A DNA stretch of 64,000 bases from Elmis aenea (taxonomy: Eukaryota > Arthropoda > Insecta > Coleoptera > Elmidae), in the NCBI GenBank assembly GCA_947652605.1, contig OX393577.1, forward strand, positions 21,641,466 to 21,705,465, in the 5' to 3' direction. How positions within the stretch are numbered: the stretch's first letter is position 1; each line of letters starts with the position of its first letter. Both the position numbers and the translations under genes were made by a program. Of the stretch, positions 13,236 through 24,309 are shown piece after piece. The notes under the pieces are model-generated. The model ran no database searches. It was not told the origin of the DNA and worked only from the letters and a program-made list of their open reading frames with translations.

Positions 13236-13482
13236 TGCGTGTTTTTTCTCTTTTTAATGAGATATTACTTGCTATATCTATTTTTGTAAATAAGTCACAA
13301 AATCAAGAAAAATCATATTTTACCAACCATACTTATCAAGCTATCTATGAAAATAAAAACGAAAAGCAACTAATTAAATGTCAAACAATAGTTACCATTT
13401 GTCTGCTGAATCACTTTTTAGAATTCTTTAGTATTGTTGTGTAAATCGATAGTCTTTATAGCAAATTTGTTATCATATAATT

Positions 13483-13578
13483 GTGGGCACACTTACAACT
13501 AATGAAAAATTTGACATGTTGAGATGCTACATTCTTGGCCATGGAAACTGTGTAAAAACAGATACTTCTAATTATTTA
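13483..13578 (+). pseudogene. Possible N-terminal fragment of a Tc1/mariner-type transposase
   Basis: The frame reads TNEKFDMLRCYILGHGNC. It resembles the start of the intact transposase at 27902-28948 (HKIDMLLVYGECKKN), a helix-turn-helix region. The frame then runs into the Penelope sequence. The match is short and could be chance. Confidence 0.25.
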
Positions 13579-13588
13579 TTGATTTGTT

Positions 13589-15325
13589 TTGGATTTTTGG
13601 GTGGTTTCTCGAAGAAACCTTTTTCTTTTAAATCCGGACATCATAATTCTACCTGCCGACAAAGGCAATGCCTCCGTAATTATGGACAGCGCGGAATACA
13701 ACAGCAAAGTTCTCGACATGCTGCAGGAATCGACGTACCGAGTACTGAAGAAGGACCCTACCAAGAACATAGAACGACATATTAGGACAGCAGTGAAAAC
13801 CTCATCAATTCCAACAGAAGACCACAAGAGCCTAATACCGACAGAATCCAGAACCCCAAAACTGTATTGTATACCGAAAATACACAAACAAGACGTACCG
13901 CTAAGACCAATAGTAAGCGCCATTGGATCAGCTACCCATCCTTTAGCAAGATACCTCGCCAGAACACTGAAGAATTTCATTGAACAATCGGATCACCATA
14001 TCCGAAACTCAGCACACTTCATCCAGAAACTAGAACAGCTAAATATAAACGACAACGACATCATGATTAGCTTCGATGTGACGTCATTATTTACCAATAT
14101 ACCGGTTGAGGAAGCAGTGGAATTGGCAAGGGAACGACTGGTTGCTAACGACCTCGATGGTAACCTAGCCGACTTAATAAAGCTGTGCGCTCAACCTACC
14201 TACTTCACCTTCAATGGAGGCATCTATGAACAAACAACGGGAGCAGCCAAGGGTTTACCATTATCACCGGCACTCGCCAACTTGTACATGGAAGCCTTCG
14301 AAGAACAAGCCCTACTCTCCAGCAAATTGAAACCGAAACACTGGTTCCGATACGTAGACGACACCTTCGTCATCTGGGAACATGGAAAAGAACCACTTCA
14401 AGATTTTCTAACACACCTGAACAACCTACACAAGAACATAAAATTTACGATGGAGGAAGAGAAGAATGGCGCGTTACCCTTTCTGGACATACTGGTCAAA
14501 AGAGAAGCAAACGGAACACTTAGTCACAGCGTTTACCGTAAACCAACCCATACCAACCGATATCTAAATGCTGCATCACATCATCACCCGGCCCAAAAAA
14601 AAACGGTGATTAACACATTAATACATAGGGCTAAAGAGATATGCACACCAGAAAACATCAAAGAAGAACTGAACATGGTCACGAGAGCCCTGCAAGAAAA
14701 CGGTTACCAGCGTAAACAAATACTTCGTACCATACAAAAACATGCCACGCCAAAAGAAGGAAAAGAAAAGAAAGAATACATCGCTACGACTTACTTGCCC
14801 TACATCAGCGGAGTGACTAACAAAATATCAAAGCTTCTACAAAAACATAAAATCAAAACCGTTTTCAACGCTCCTTTGAAGCTCTCGAATAAATTAAGAA
14901 GAACACACGACACAGGACTACACCACGCGGGAATATATAGCATACCTTGCTCCTGTGGAAAATTATACATAGGACAGACTGGCAGGAGTATACAAACGCG
15001 TCTCAAAGAACACGAAGGACAAACAACAAGAAAACAAGTCGATAAATCAGCGGTAGCAGAACACGCCCAGGGTACAGGACACAACATCCTCTTCAGAGAA
15101 ACAAAACTACTGTCCCGCGCAAACCATTTCTGGCCAAGATTATATCGAGAATCATTGGAAATCATCAAGAACCCAAACAACTACAACAGAGACACAGGCA
15201 TACAACTCCCAAACATCTGGAAACCAGTCATCACAAAATCACTAAGGCAGAACAAACCCATCAAGCGGAACGCCACGCCTCCACAAGCTGGATATATAAA
15301 CCCAGCAACATCCCTCACAAATTAG
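13589..15325 (+). CDS. Penelope-like reverse transcriptase with GIY-YIG endonuclease
   Basis: The 578-residue frame encodes a retroelement protein that nicks target DNA and reverse-transcribes its own RNA. In order: ILPADKGNASVIMD (about 19-33), an N-terminal block typical of Penelope proteins; RPIVS (106-110); the first catalytic aspartate in SFDVTSLFTNIP (161-172); GLPLSP (222-227); the paired aspartates in FRYVDDTFVIW (253-263); PFLDILV (297-303); then a linker. The GIY-YIG domain starts at GIYSIPCSCGKLYIG (448-462), continues through an arginine in TRLKEHE (about 471) and a glutamate in YRESLE (about 521), and ends with NPNNYNRD. The CxC in the GIY strand and the downstream EHxxxxxH pair fit the metal-binding motif of this family. 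No internal stop is present. The annotated Met is probably not the true start: the first 14 residues look like flanking sequence. Antisense open frames within it are shadows. Confidence 0.92.
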   Translation: MDFWVVSRRNLFLLNPDIIILPADKGNASVIMDSAEYNSKVLDMLQESTYRVLKKDPTKNIERHIRTAVKTSSIPTEDHKSLIPTESRTPKLYCIPKIHKQDVPLRPIVSAIGSATHPLARYLARTLKNFIEQSDHHIRNSAHFIQKLEQLNINDNDIMISFDVTSLFTNIPVEEAVELARERLVANDLDGNLADLIKLCAQPTYFTFNGGIYEQTTGAAKGLPLSPALANLYMEAFEEQALLSSKLKPKHWFRYVDDTFVIWEHGKEPLQDFLTHLNNLHKNIKFTMEEEKNGALPFLDILVKREANGTLSHSVYRKPTHTNRYLNAASHHHPAQKKTVINTLIHRAKEICTPENIKEELNMVTRALQENGYQRKQILRTIQKHATPKEGKEKKEYIATTYLPYISGVTNKISKLLQKHKIKTVFNAPLKLSNKLRRTHDTGLHHAGIYSIPCSCGKLYIGQTGRSIQTRLKEHEGQTTRKQVDKSAVAEHAQGTGHNILFRETKLLSRANHFWPRLYRESLEIIKNPNNYNRDTGIQLPNIWKPVITKSLRQNKPIKRNATPPQAGYINPATSLTN

Positions 15326-15371
15326 TCGTTTTGAAAAAGACCAAGACACAATGGTCGAAACGTCAACTACT
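15321..15371 (+). ncRNA. Decayed hammerhead-ribozyme-like motif of the Penelope 3' region
   Basis: Immediately after the stop codon the order is GTCGTT, TTGAAAA, GACC, a 10-base loop, GGTC, GAAAC, GTC, AACTAC. GTCGTT can pair with AACTAC (one mismatch, stem I) and GACC with GGTC (stem II); GAAA and the GTC cleavage triplet are in place with a minimal stem III. The first core strand TTGAAAA departs from CTGANGA at two positions, so self-cleavage is probably lost. Hammerhead motifs are known in Penelope-like elements; assignment here is from layout. Confidence 0.55.
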
Positions 15372-15479
15372 TCTAAATATAGAAGACGCGGTTCCAAACC
15401 CGGAAACCAAGATTGTATAACTGTGTGGAAAGTTTTATACCACAATTTGGGTATACAGATTCAAGGCTGCTTACGTCGG

Positions 15480-15785
15480 AGCAAAAGCTTGCCTGGAAAG
15501 AAATTTCCCAAGAAAATGTTATGGCTTAACAGGCTGATACGAATTGTTACCGGGGATGAGACTTGGGTATACCACTGGGATCCTCCTAGTAAACAAGATT
15601 CAATCAGTGTGTTCACAAAAGTTCACCACCCTAAAAAAAAAGCCAGAACACAGTCTTCGGTCGGAAAACTTATCGCAAACATTTTTTGGGACGAAGAGAA
15701 GTTCTGCTTCTAAATAGATTCTTTCTTAAGGGTATGCGGCAACTCGAGAAACGTTGGATTAAGTGAATGAATTAAAGGTAGTTGT
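15480..15785 (+). pseudogene. Mariner transposase relic with internal deletion
   Basis: The frame contains RIVTGDETWVYHWDPPSKQ, with the first catalytic Asp of mariner transposases in the TGDE box, and about 50 residues later ANIFWDEEKF, the box containing the second Asp. Past a stop, the text jumps to FLKGMRQLEKRW, the C-terminal block normally close to the end of the protein. The segment with the third catalytic Asp is therefore deleted. The open frame that starts upstream at 15351 joins Penelope 3' sequence to this relic by chance. Confidence 0.75.
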
Positions 15786-16737
15786 AAAAAAAACATATTT
15801 TTTGATTCTCCTACGTGTTTTATTTCATGGCTACGTAGATTACACAAAAATACGCTCTGGAATATGATGCACACCACTGAATTCTTAAATTTATATGAAA
15901 CATTGAAATAAACGGCTGGAATAACTTCATTAACGATTTTATCACGGCTTGCCATTTACGTTCTGCATGAACAAAACAAAATATTGTTGCTTTATAAGTA
16001 AAAAATTTTATATGGTCATAAATAACGACGTTTATTCCTCGCGCAAAAGTTTAAAGCACGATTGATGAAATTATCAGGAAAAGTCAATTAAAATTACTTT
16101 AACGCTGTGCTTTGACTTCTATTCGTTGTAATAAAGATGACGAGATATATAAAACGTACATAAATTACTCGTGTTTATTGGGTATTAAACGTTGCTTTAA
16201 CGCTGTTTTAGCAAAAAATAGTGACAGTTTTATGCAACTCGTAATGAGTTGGAATACACGATAATTTTATAGCTGATTGGTTTCGGTATTTTTTTTGCAA
16301 AATAATTGATTGTTTGACAGATCGTATGATTCTGTCGATAAAATTCAATTAAATTAAAAACTACACCATTTTTTAACGAATCACACCATATCACACAGTG
16401 TTGTTAATACAGTTAACTACGTTACACCGGCTATGCACAGTTAAAAGTCACACAAAAGTCGATTGGTTCAAATTATAAGTCACGCTGATACTTATACAAA
16501 AGTAATGCACTAAGATACAGCTGCTAATAATGTGAACAATTAAAATTAACTGCATTGGCAATTCAGTAGACACAATAGATACCGATAGTTGACACCATTA
16601 TCGACTGATTACAATAATTAAGCAATGATATAAGTACTTATTACTGTGTACTCAACAAAAATTTTACCTGTTGTTGAAAATTATGCTGTGTGTTCAAAAT
16701 TATTATTTAAAAACTTATTTTTGGAAATAACTAGCCA
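15786..16737. other. AT-rich stretch without recognised features
   Basis: An 81-codon minus-strand frame overlaps the end of the mariner relic and has no recognisable features. Nothing else was seen. Confidence 0.5.
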
Positions 16738-17786
16738 ATTTATTTTACCTATGGAACCTTTTTATATTTTTTAAACAATACGCAACCCTGTTTTTACATG
16801 CAAAGCACAGTAGGTACATTTTATTATGAAGCTAAAAAAATGGTAACGAGGGACTAAAAACGATAAATATTTCGTTTGTTTCTCATCGAAACTAAAACAA
16901 GATTTCATTTCGTGCGATTCGTTCTCACCCAAAAAACATCGTTTTCTGAACCAAAATAATAGCGGCTAGTACTGGTTATAACAACATTAAAATTAATATG
17001 AAAAAGCCCCAATTATTCAAATATTCGATTATACCGGGTGATTCAGTTTGCACTCTAAAAACTTTTTAATTATTGAAAATAACCCCATCAAATCCTATAT
17101 ATTTGGAAACGGCGACAAATTCTCTATTAAATGATGTGCATTTGTTATCTCTACGATGACGTATGTCAATTCCGCGATAGGCAACTGTTTTTTTTTTAAA
17201 TATAGTATAGGTGCATGTTTTTGTTGATTCGGAAAGAGAATTTAATTCGTAGTCCGACCTTGTAATAAAAAAGTATGTAGGCTATATATAAGAAATTTTT
17301 CGAGAAAAATTAGTTCAAAGTTTATTCAAATTATAGCAAACAGTCTATTTAACATAACAAAAAACGAACAAATCTTAAAAATTATACTATAACTGTCAAT
17401 GCAAATGTATAAAAAATTAATTTTTAATAAAAATAAAAACAAATAATAAACGTTGGCATAAAAATTTAGACTTTATGTATTCAAAGTGATCGTCCTTCGC
17501 GTCCTCTATTTGTAACTGCTTGATTGAAATTAATGTCTAATTTTTTATGTCAACGTTTATTATTTGTTTTTATTTTTATTAAAAATTAACTTTTAATACA
17601 TTTGCATTGATAGTTATAGTATGATTTTTAAGATTTGATCGTTTTCTGTTATGTAAAATAGACTGTTTGCCATAATTTGAATAAACTTTGAACTGATTAT
17701 TCTCGAACATTTTCTTATGTGTGCATATTTTTCTAATACATGGTTGGATTCAGAATTAAATTCTCTATCCGAATCAACAAAAACAT

Positions 17787-17788
<2 letters not shown>

Positions 17789-17836
<48 letters not shown>
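17789..17836. repeat. (TAA)n microsatellite, about 16 copies
   Basis: A pure trinucleotide run at the presumed 3' terminus of the LINE fragment. Confidence 0.95.
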
Positions 17837-17957
17837 CTTTATTTGTTCTGAATATCCCAAAAAAGATGTAGAACTTGTCACAATAATAATTTACGTACAT
17901 TACAAATAATATACATAGTTAATAAAAAGGAAAAAAAAAATCACAGAAAAATGATAT

Positions 17958-18191
17958 TTAAATATAACATTTTATGAAGTCAGCATCGCTTACTCCATAG
18001 TAAGCTTTAGAAATCAGAACTTTTCTTAATTTCTTCTTCAATTCGCGGGTGGGAAGATTTATTATACTCTCAGGTGATGTGTTAAATTTATTATATATGG
18101 CAATAATTGTGGAGGCTACATTTTTTTGAAGATAGGTATATTTGAAACAATCGGGTTTTAGGTTTTTTTTTATGTCGCGTATTGGCTGCAT
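17958..18191 (-). pseudogene. LINE ORF, C-terminal 77 codons (Jockey/CR1-like)
   Basis: The frame ends ELKKKLRKVLISKAYYGVSD, resembling the closing segment of Jockey/CR1-type proteins, in which a WNxLP-like region is followed by FKxxLKxxLLxKxYYSVxEF. Here the upstream part reads YNKFNTSPESIINLP. It is open from the first visible Met, but that Met is internal to the original protein. No reverse transcriptase core is present. Confidence 0.5.
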
Positions 18192-19164
18192 GATTTCTTA
18201 TACTATTATATATATTGTATACTATGTAATAAAAAAAAAATATAGTTGCCTATCGCGGATTTGACATACGTCAACGTAGAGATAACAAATGCACATAACT
18301 AAATAGACAATTTGTCGCCGTTTCCAAAAATATAATGTTTGTTGGGGTTATTTTCAATAATTAAAAAGTTATAGGGGCGCGACAGTCAAACTGAATCATC
18401 CGGTACAGTTATAAATACTTCATATCTAATAATATGTAAATTAACACACTTCACCTTAAAATAAATAACAAATTTGTTGTCATTATTTTGTACTTTTGAT
18501 AATCCAGTGGTAGTGGTAAAATTTTCGTGATGAGCTTGTCCATTTATATTTTTGTTTCTTTGCAATTAATGGCCCCCTCTAAATTATAAACGACGATATG
18601 GTGGATTTTGATCATTATGTACAACATATTTTAGACTGGAGAACCACCATATTAAATTTACCAAATAGTTGAATATAATTAACATATTTAATTGATATTT
18701 GTGCATGTTATTAAGGACAACTTTGCGCCCATTACGTGTAAAACCCCAAGACTATTTGTTTAATAGAAATGTTCACACGATCTACATTAAATAATATAGC
18801 AAGTGAAGTTTTAAATTTATTATTGTACAAAAAAACAATGAATTAGAATAAGATTCCGGTCTGAGGTAATTAATTAAAAATACAAAAGTTTAAATTACAA
18901 TGTTTAGTTCACATACAGTTTATAAGAATTGATTGTAAATAAAAAAATTATAATTTCGGTTAAGACCGGTAAAATAAAATATTTATTTTGTTTTCAATCT
19001 TAAGCAACATAAAAATTTCTTATCGGTTATGGTTCTTCCTAACATTTTGGGTAATTTAATAATTTCATTTACGTTTTCGTTCTGTTTTTAGTCTCTGATG
19101 GTAACCGACTACATAGGCCGACATTTCAGAACTTTGTGAACGTTGTTTTAATTTTGATAACTGT

Positions 19165-20110
19165 TCTTATATAAGATTACTAAGATACATGCTCTGAATT
19201 CAATGGAACACGCAGTTTTTCGCTATCTCTTCAAGTTTTACAGCAAAATGAAATAAAAAATTGATGATTCTCATAAAAAAACATTAAATTTGAAAACTAT
19301 TTAAGCAAAAAACTATTTGTATAATTTATATTAGAATATATAAATAACATGCTCTAAATTCAATGGCACACACTTTTTTTTAGCTATCTCATCAAGTTTT
19401 TCAGCAAAACGGAAAAAAAATATAATTTTTACTTCAAAACTATTTAAACAAAAAACTATTAGTATGATTTATATTAGAATAGGTGTTCTTATATGAATTA
19501 CATCCTCTGAATTCAATGGCACACAGAGATATTTGCTATCTCATCAAGTTTTACAGCAAAATGTAAAAAAAGATTGATGATTCTCAAAAAAAAAACATTA
19601 AACTCGAAAACTATTTAAACAAGAAACTATTTGTATAATTTATATTAGAAATGCTCTTTTTATATAAATAACATGCTCTGAATTTAATGGCACACGTTTT
19701 TTTTAGCTATCTCATCAAGTTTTTTTGCAAAACGGGAAAAAGATTAATAAGTATAAAAAAATTTTGTTTACTACAAAACTATTTAAACAAAATACTATTT
19801 GTATAATTTGTATTAGAATAGCTGTTCTCATATAAATAAAATTTCCTGAATTCCAATGGTACACACAGATTTTTGCTATCACATCAAGTTTTTCAGGAAA
19901 ATGGAAAAACAAATTAATGATTTTCATACAAAAAAAAATTAATTTTAAGATTATTCAAACAAAAAAGTATTTGTATAATTTACATTAAAATTGCTGTTCT
20001 CATTATAAGTAACATCCTCTGATTCAATGGCACACACAGATTTTCTCTATCTCATCAAGTTTTTCAGCAAAATGAAAAAACAGATTAATACGTATTCAAA
20101 AAACCATTTA
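19165..20110. repeat. Tandem array of six 150-173 bp satellite-like monomers
   Basis: The phrase CTCTGAATTCAATGGCACAC recurs with minor changes at about 19191, 19352, 19503, 19676, 19848 and 20020, so the period is 161, 151, 173, 172 and 172 bp. Each monomer also has GCTATCTCATCAAGTTTTTC and a run of AAACTATTTAAAC. Divergence between monomers is modest. The array lies inside element D2 but is missing from D1, so it was gained locally. The monomer length is similar to that of many satellite DNAs. Confidence 0.9.
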
Positions 20111-20398
20111 TTAAAAAATTCTTTTGGGTGAAAACCTGATGTGATATCAAAAAACTAAAAGCTGATTCGTAATCAGCGCCACCGAATTAGTAAATAACAC
20201 CAATCAAATTCAAAACAACAAAAATCATGTCGACCTGTGCTATTAATAAAATTGTAAGTAACGAAATTGATTTACTGTGTACTAGTATTAAAGTATCAAG
20301 CAAGTCAGTTTATTTTTTTTTACCATTTTCTGACGGAACACCTACTGTTGCTTCGCGGAACCACGGGGTTCCGTGGAACCCAATTTGGGTAATGCTGG

Positions 20399-22432
20399 TC
20401 TAGCCATTCGCTTGCTTTATGAATGCTGCCATAAACAATAGCAGCTGACATGGTAGTGTATTAGCACAATGGATACGTTTATAATTGAAACATCATATCG
20501 AGATCAAGCGGATGTGCTACCTCCGCCAACGATATAAACGTTGAATATTTCATCCTCCTGACCGATATAAGCATTGTTCTGATCAACTGTAACATAAATT
20601 ACTCTTACGTAATCATATTATTCCAGTCGGTTTGGTGCGTTTGCAAAATATGCAGCTTTTGTTCTCCTAAAGTTATAATCGAAACGCCATTAGCACTCCA
20701 AAATTATCGATATTCGGTTTATTAATTGCAAAAAAAGTGCAGGTGGCGCCTTTGTGAATCAGGTTTATTACGTTAATTTTGCGTTTCGTTGCCAGAAACT
20801 TTATAAAACAGCGCATGACAGGTGGTAATTAAAAGTTGTTTTGGTTTTGTGTCTTAAATTTGCTACTATATTCAGGAGAGAATTATTTTTCTCTCAGTTT
20901 TGCATTCTAGTACCTTATTAAGACGTTGTTGTAACGAGTTTAAAGTAATTTATTTAATTATTGTATAAAGTTGCAAGTGGAACAATTTTATTCACTTAAT
21001 ATTCACTTACGATCAATGTTTCTTATGATGTTAAGTAAGTAGGTATAGTTTAGTTGCAGAGTAACGGAATATCTCAATTCTTTTGCAAAATATAATTATT
21101 GTACCACCAAATATTTTGACGTGGTAGGTTCTTCTGGGGTCATATGTTTTCCAATTATCTAGAATACTTAGACATTTAGGTACTAGATGTTTAAATTAAT
21201 TAAGTGATTTAGAGGTTTTTAAAAGGTAGTTGACACTTAAAGAATAATGTTTTTATTAAAAGCCTTAATGTTATAGTTTAAATTAGCAACATGATCACAG
21301 TTTGCGGAAACATTTAAAAAAAAAAATTCGATTATTAATAGTCGATCAAAGACTTCTTATTACTTACTATTTAAATAATAATAATATTTGCAGCTTCTTT
21401 CTTAGTTTTTTCCGTATGATTATTTGTCGATATAACATCTTAAGAACATTAAAAACACCATGATTTTAAACCGTTTTTGTGTACAGCCTTGCATTTACTT
21501 TTAAAAATAATACCAATATACAGTAAGGAAAGCAAGGAACTCCTACTTGGTGCCTTATTGATGCTATAAATAAATATTATCTATGTCAAGATATGAACAC
21601 GACTGCAACAGAGAGTCACTTTAAATAGTTTTGCTTTATAAATTAAGATATATGGGGTATATACAATTCCATACACATGCAAAGTTATGTTACATGCACA
21701 AGATAAGTAACAAGTTAGCTATAATTGCTTAAAATATACTATGGTCTGAGCTCAAATTCTATTTTCCGTAGCTACTTATGGTGTTGTCTAAATTAGGAAA
21801 GCATACTGTTATAATTTAATTGACTTGTTGATTAGGGTAATTTATTATTGTTATATCAACTATAACTAAGTGGTTAGCAGTGTTTGCACTTAATTATAAA
21901 TACATTTTTTGCCGATGTTTGACACTGATAATTAAATGTATATTTGGTAACATTTAATCAGTTTTTAAATATTAGGTTTAATGTTTTATAAAAACTGATA
22001 GCTTGCCAAACAATTCTAAAAACTTTGCAGTACAGCAATACTGCAGAGAGTTTACCTGTAGATTTGTTTAAGCTAATTGTTACGATGCTCATTTGATTAA
22101 TAGAATTTAATAGTAATAAAAAGCGAATTTTTAATAATATGATGTTTTAAAATTGAAATAGCAAAAATAATCGTAACTCATCCCAAATCGAAAATAAATT
22201 CAACTGGCTGTTTGTTTTTGATGTAGTATTTGACTCACTTTAATAGTTTTTTTTGTCAAATATTGTTATGGAAGTTTAAGAGATAACGTCTTAATATTTT
22301 ATTAATAAAATACTAAATATATTCGTTTAATTTTGTATTTTATTGATGCATTATTTTCATATTTTTTTCTTCAGAAAACGACTCTTTTAAATGTCCATGA
22401 ACTTGGTGCAATCCACTGGTAATTCGTTTTTG
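20399..22432. other. Single-copy-looking AT-rich DNA; possible core promoter near 20802
   Basis: No repeat pair or coding frame was seen. Around 20400-20900 the sequence is less AT-rich than its surroundings and contains TATAAAA at 20802-20808. Nothing downstream looks like an exon, so promoter function is only a guess. Confidence 0.3.
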
Positions 22433-24309
22433 ATATCGACGGTGGAAAGCAATTTTGCTGTAAACGCCAAAACTACAACTTTGCAGGAGAGGCAAAAAAC
22501 AATTTAAGTTTTGTAAAAATAATTTCTGTCCTTTAAATAATGATTTTATCCAAAAAAGTTTCAAGGAACGTAGGAGTCAAATAATTAAATGAATTTTATT
22601 AACACAATAAAAATCGTCCATAACTATAAATTAATGGCGTTTTGGCGCTTACAGCAAAACACGCGTTGAAAATGCTGCTCCATTGAAATGTCGCAAACGC
22701 CATGTCACAATGTTTGGAATTAAATTCGAGTAGTAATAATGGCCTTCTAAATGTAGTACAGACAAAAAATGTAAATAAACGTAGGTATGTTTGGTGGGTT
22801 GTAAATGCAACTACATAAACTTTTATATGTCATTTGTTTTGTCGTATACACAGAAGTGTATGTATGTAATAAGTTGTTTGAAGTATCTACATGGGAAATA
22901 AATAATTTACAAATGTTATAATTATAATGCCCACAAAAACCACGTTTAAATAAAAGATTATAATTGTTAAAGGCATTCAAAGAACAAAAAGAAACTAATA
23001 ACAAATAATTATTTTGTAAACTTTAAAGAGTCATAAAAAAAACCAAATAAATAAGATACTCTATTAAACAAAAACTAGTATACATGAATCAGTTGTAACT
23101 TCTTTAGGTGGGTAATATAAAACTAAACCATTTTAAAGCTTCTATTTGCAATCATCTCCTTCTTGCCTTCCTTTTAATAACTATCTTCTTCGTCTGTATC
23201 GTTTAAACAATCAGGTATTGTTGAGTTGGTTTTTAAATTTATATACTAACAAGCTGATTTATCCGGCGTTGCACGGGTGATTACAATTCTCTTTTATTAA
23301 TCACACACTACTCGCGTTCCGCGCTCGCGCTCGGCGGACGTTCCCAGATTATCAATCACAGACTACTCGCGCTGCGCGCTCGCGCTCGGCGGACGTTCCC
23401 AGACGTTTTCGGCCATTCCCAGCTGTTCCCGGCCGTTCTTTATACGACGTTTAATCCGTCGGGTCCAAAATGGTAATTGTGCAAAATTTGGTCCAGATCG
23501 ATCAACGGACCTAGGATTTTATAGCGAACAAACAAACAAACACACAAACAAGCTCTTTTATATATATATAGATATATAGATGTGCATCATTCTTTGGTAT
23601 TATATTTTTTCCACAAGATTTTTTTAGGTCTTATATTTTGCCTGTGCAATAGGAATTGTTTGATTATACAAATTAAAGTTGGGTTGAGCACCTTCTAAAT
23701 TGTTTATTGTGTAGATAGATGTGACAAACACAATTACTTAACACATACGGTCACGTCAATTGCACGTTGCATACGCAAACAACCATTATGACGTATAAAA
23801 ACCCCAAAACAATATATCTTTAATAATTCGAATTGTATTAACGTTATAAAAACAGTATAACTAGATCTAGGCAAATGCTTTAAAAACAATATGTTCTTTA
23901 ATTGCATCCGTATAAATCGCTGTTACAAACCAAATATTCTAAAAAGATAACCTAATGTATGTGGTAAACGGCATGACTTAAAATACTTGGGCGGCATAAA
24001 TGCTGTATACGCCACATTTTAAATTAAGTAGTTGCTGTAAACGAAATCTCTTTTAAAGTGAGGACAGCATGATTGCTTTATACGCCAACATTAGAAAAAA
24101 GAGCGATTTTTATGGCTTGTACCGCATAATTTCTTTAAATTTGAATAAAATAACAGTACTTTTGAATTAGCGTTCAGTGTTTATTTTTCGTCGTATATTT
24201 TTGAGAAATAGACCATACGACGCAGAAAAAAAAACTAAGAAATATAATGTAATAAATTTTTTTTGCATGGTTTGGCGTTTACAGCAAAATTGCTTTCCAC
24301 CGACGATAT
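22433..24309. mobile_element. Unclassified element with inverted ends and an iterated GCTGTAAACGCCA motif
   Basis: Inverted ends of about 37 bp read ATATCGACGGTGGAAAGC on the left, through TTGCTGTAAACGCCAAA, and the complement on the right (24273-24309). The motif recurs inside in both orientations: 22457-22469, 22643-22655 (reverse), 24002-24014, 24034-24043 (partial), 24075-24087 and 24273-24285 (reverse). No coding sequence was recognised; small frames are not protein-like. The target duplication is not clear. Confidence 0.6.
23251..23580. repeat. GC-rich interspersed repeat with CAAA tail and a 66-bp internal duplication
   Basis: Starts AAGCTGATTTATCCGGCG and contains two copies of CGCGCTCGCGCTCGGCGG (about 23322 and 23376), then GGTCCAGATCGATCAACGG, a (CAAA)n run and a TATATA stretch. 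Similar endings, with a CGATC block, then AACAAACAAACAAAC, then TATATAGAT, occur in abundant insect repeats, probably SINE or LINE 3' ends. Its base composition is very different from its AT-rich host. Confidence 0.65.

Larger units (their letters stand above)
13589..15430 (+). mobile_element. Penelope-like element, 5'-truncated
   Basis: The element comprises the 578-codon ORF plus about 100 bp of 3' sequence with a decayed hammerhead motif. Homology begins abruptly around the fifteenth codon, so the upstream coding region and the 5' terminal repeat are missing. Penelope elements are often 5'-truncated at insertion. The 3' boundary is approximate because the next recognisable sequence is a mariner relic at about 15480. 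Confidence 0.85.
17789..18235 (-). mobile_element. 3' end of a non-LTR retrotransposon with (TAA)n tail
   Basis: On the minus strand a short coding tail is followed by 3' untranslated sequence ending GAACAAATAAAG and then a simple ATT repeat (17789-17836). This is the usual layout of a 5'-truncated LINE ending in a simple repeat. It splits the right arm of hairpin H. Confidence 0.7.
17034..18403. mobile_element. Long palindromic TA-flanked element H
   Basis: Terminal repeats CCGGGTGATTCAGTTTG and CAAACTGAATCATCCGG are bordered by TA. The arms are nearly complementary in three blocks: 17060-17210 with 18236-18390; 17215-17260 with 17740-17788; and 17285-17470 with 17535-17720. Without the LINE tail at 17789-18235 the element would be an almost continuous hairpin of about 0.92 kb. 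The TACCGGGTG terminus is shared with the DD41D transposon at 27.1 kb, which could have mobilised it (inference). Confidence 0.88.
16848..19097. mobile_element. hAT-type element C, copy 2 (nested in D2)
   Basis: The ends GAGGGACTAAAAACG and TTTTTAGTCTCTG match copy C3 apart from the first base. An exact 8-bp duplication ATGGTAAC flanks it (16840-16847 and 19098-19105). It sits at the same position in D as C1, in the same orientation. It contains the palindromic element at 17034-18403. Confidence 0.88.
16738..20398. mobile_element. Composite hAT-like element D, copy 2
   Basis: The left part (CCAATTTATTTTACC, TATGGAACC) and right part (ATAAAATTGTAAGTAACG, then GGTTCCGTGGAACC palindromes ending GGGTAATGCTGG) match the flanks of copy 1. 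The left terminus is shortened compared with copy 1. The interior holds element C2 and, to its right, a tandem satellite-like array absent from copy 1. CTAGCCA occurs at both edges, but because CCA belongs to the element I do not claim it as a target duplication. Confidence 0.6.

Noticed and set aside
13576..15445. Antisense and overlapping frames across the Penelope ORF
   Set aside because: No family motifs; the plus-strand frame has all reverse-transcriptase and GIY-YIG motifs.
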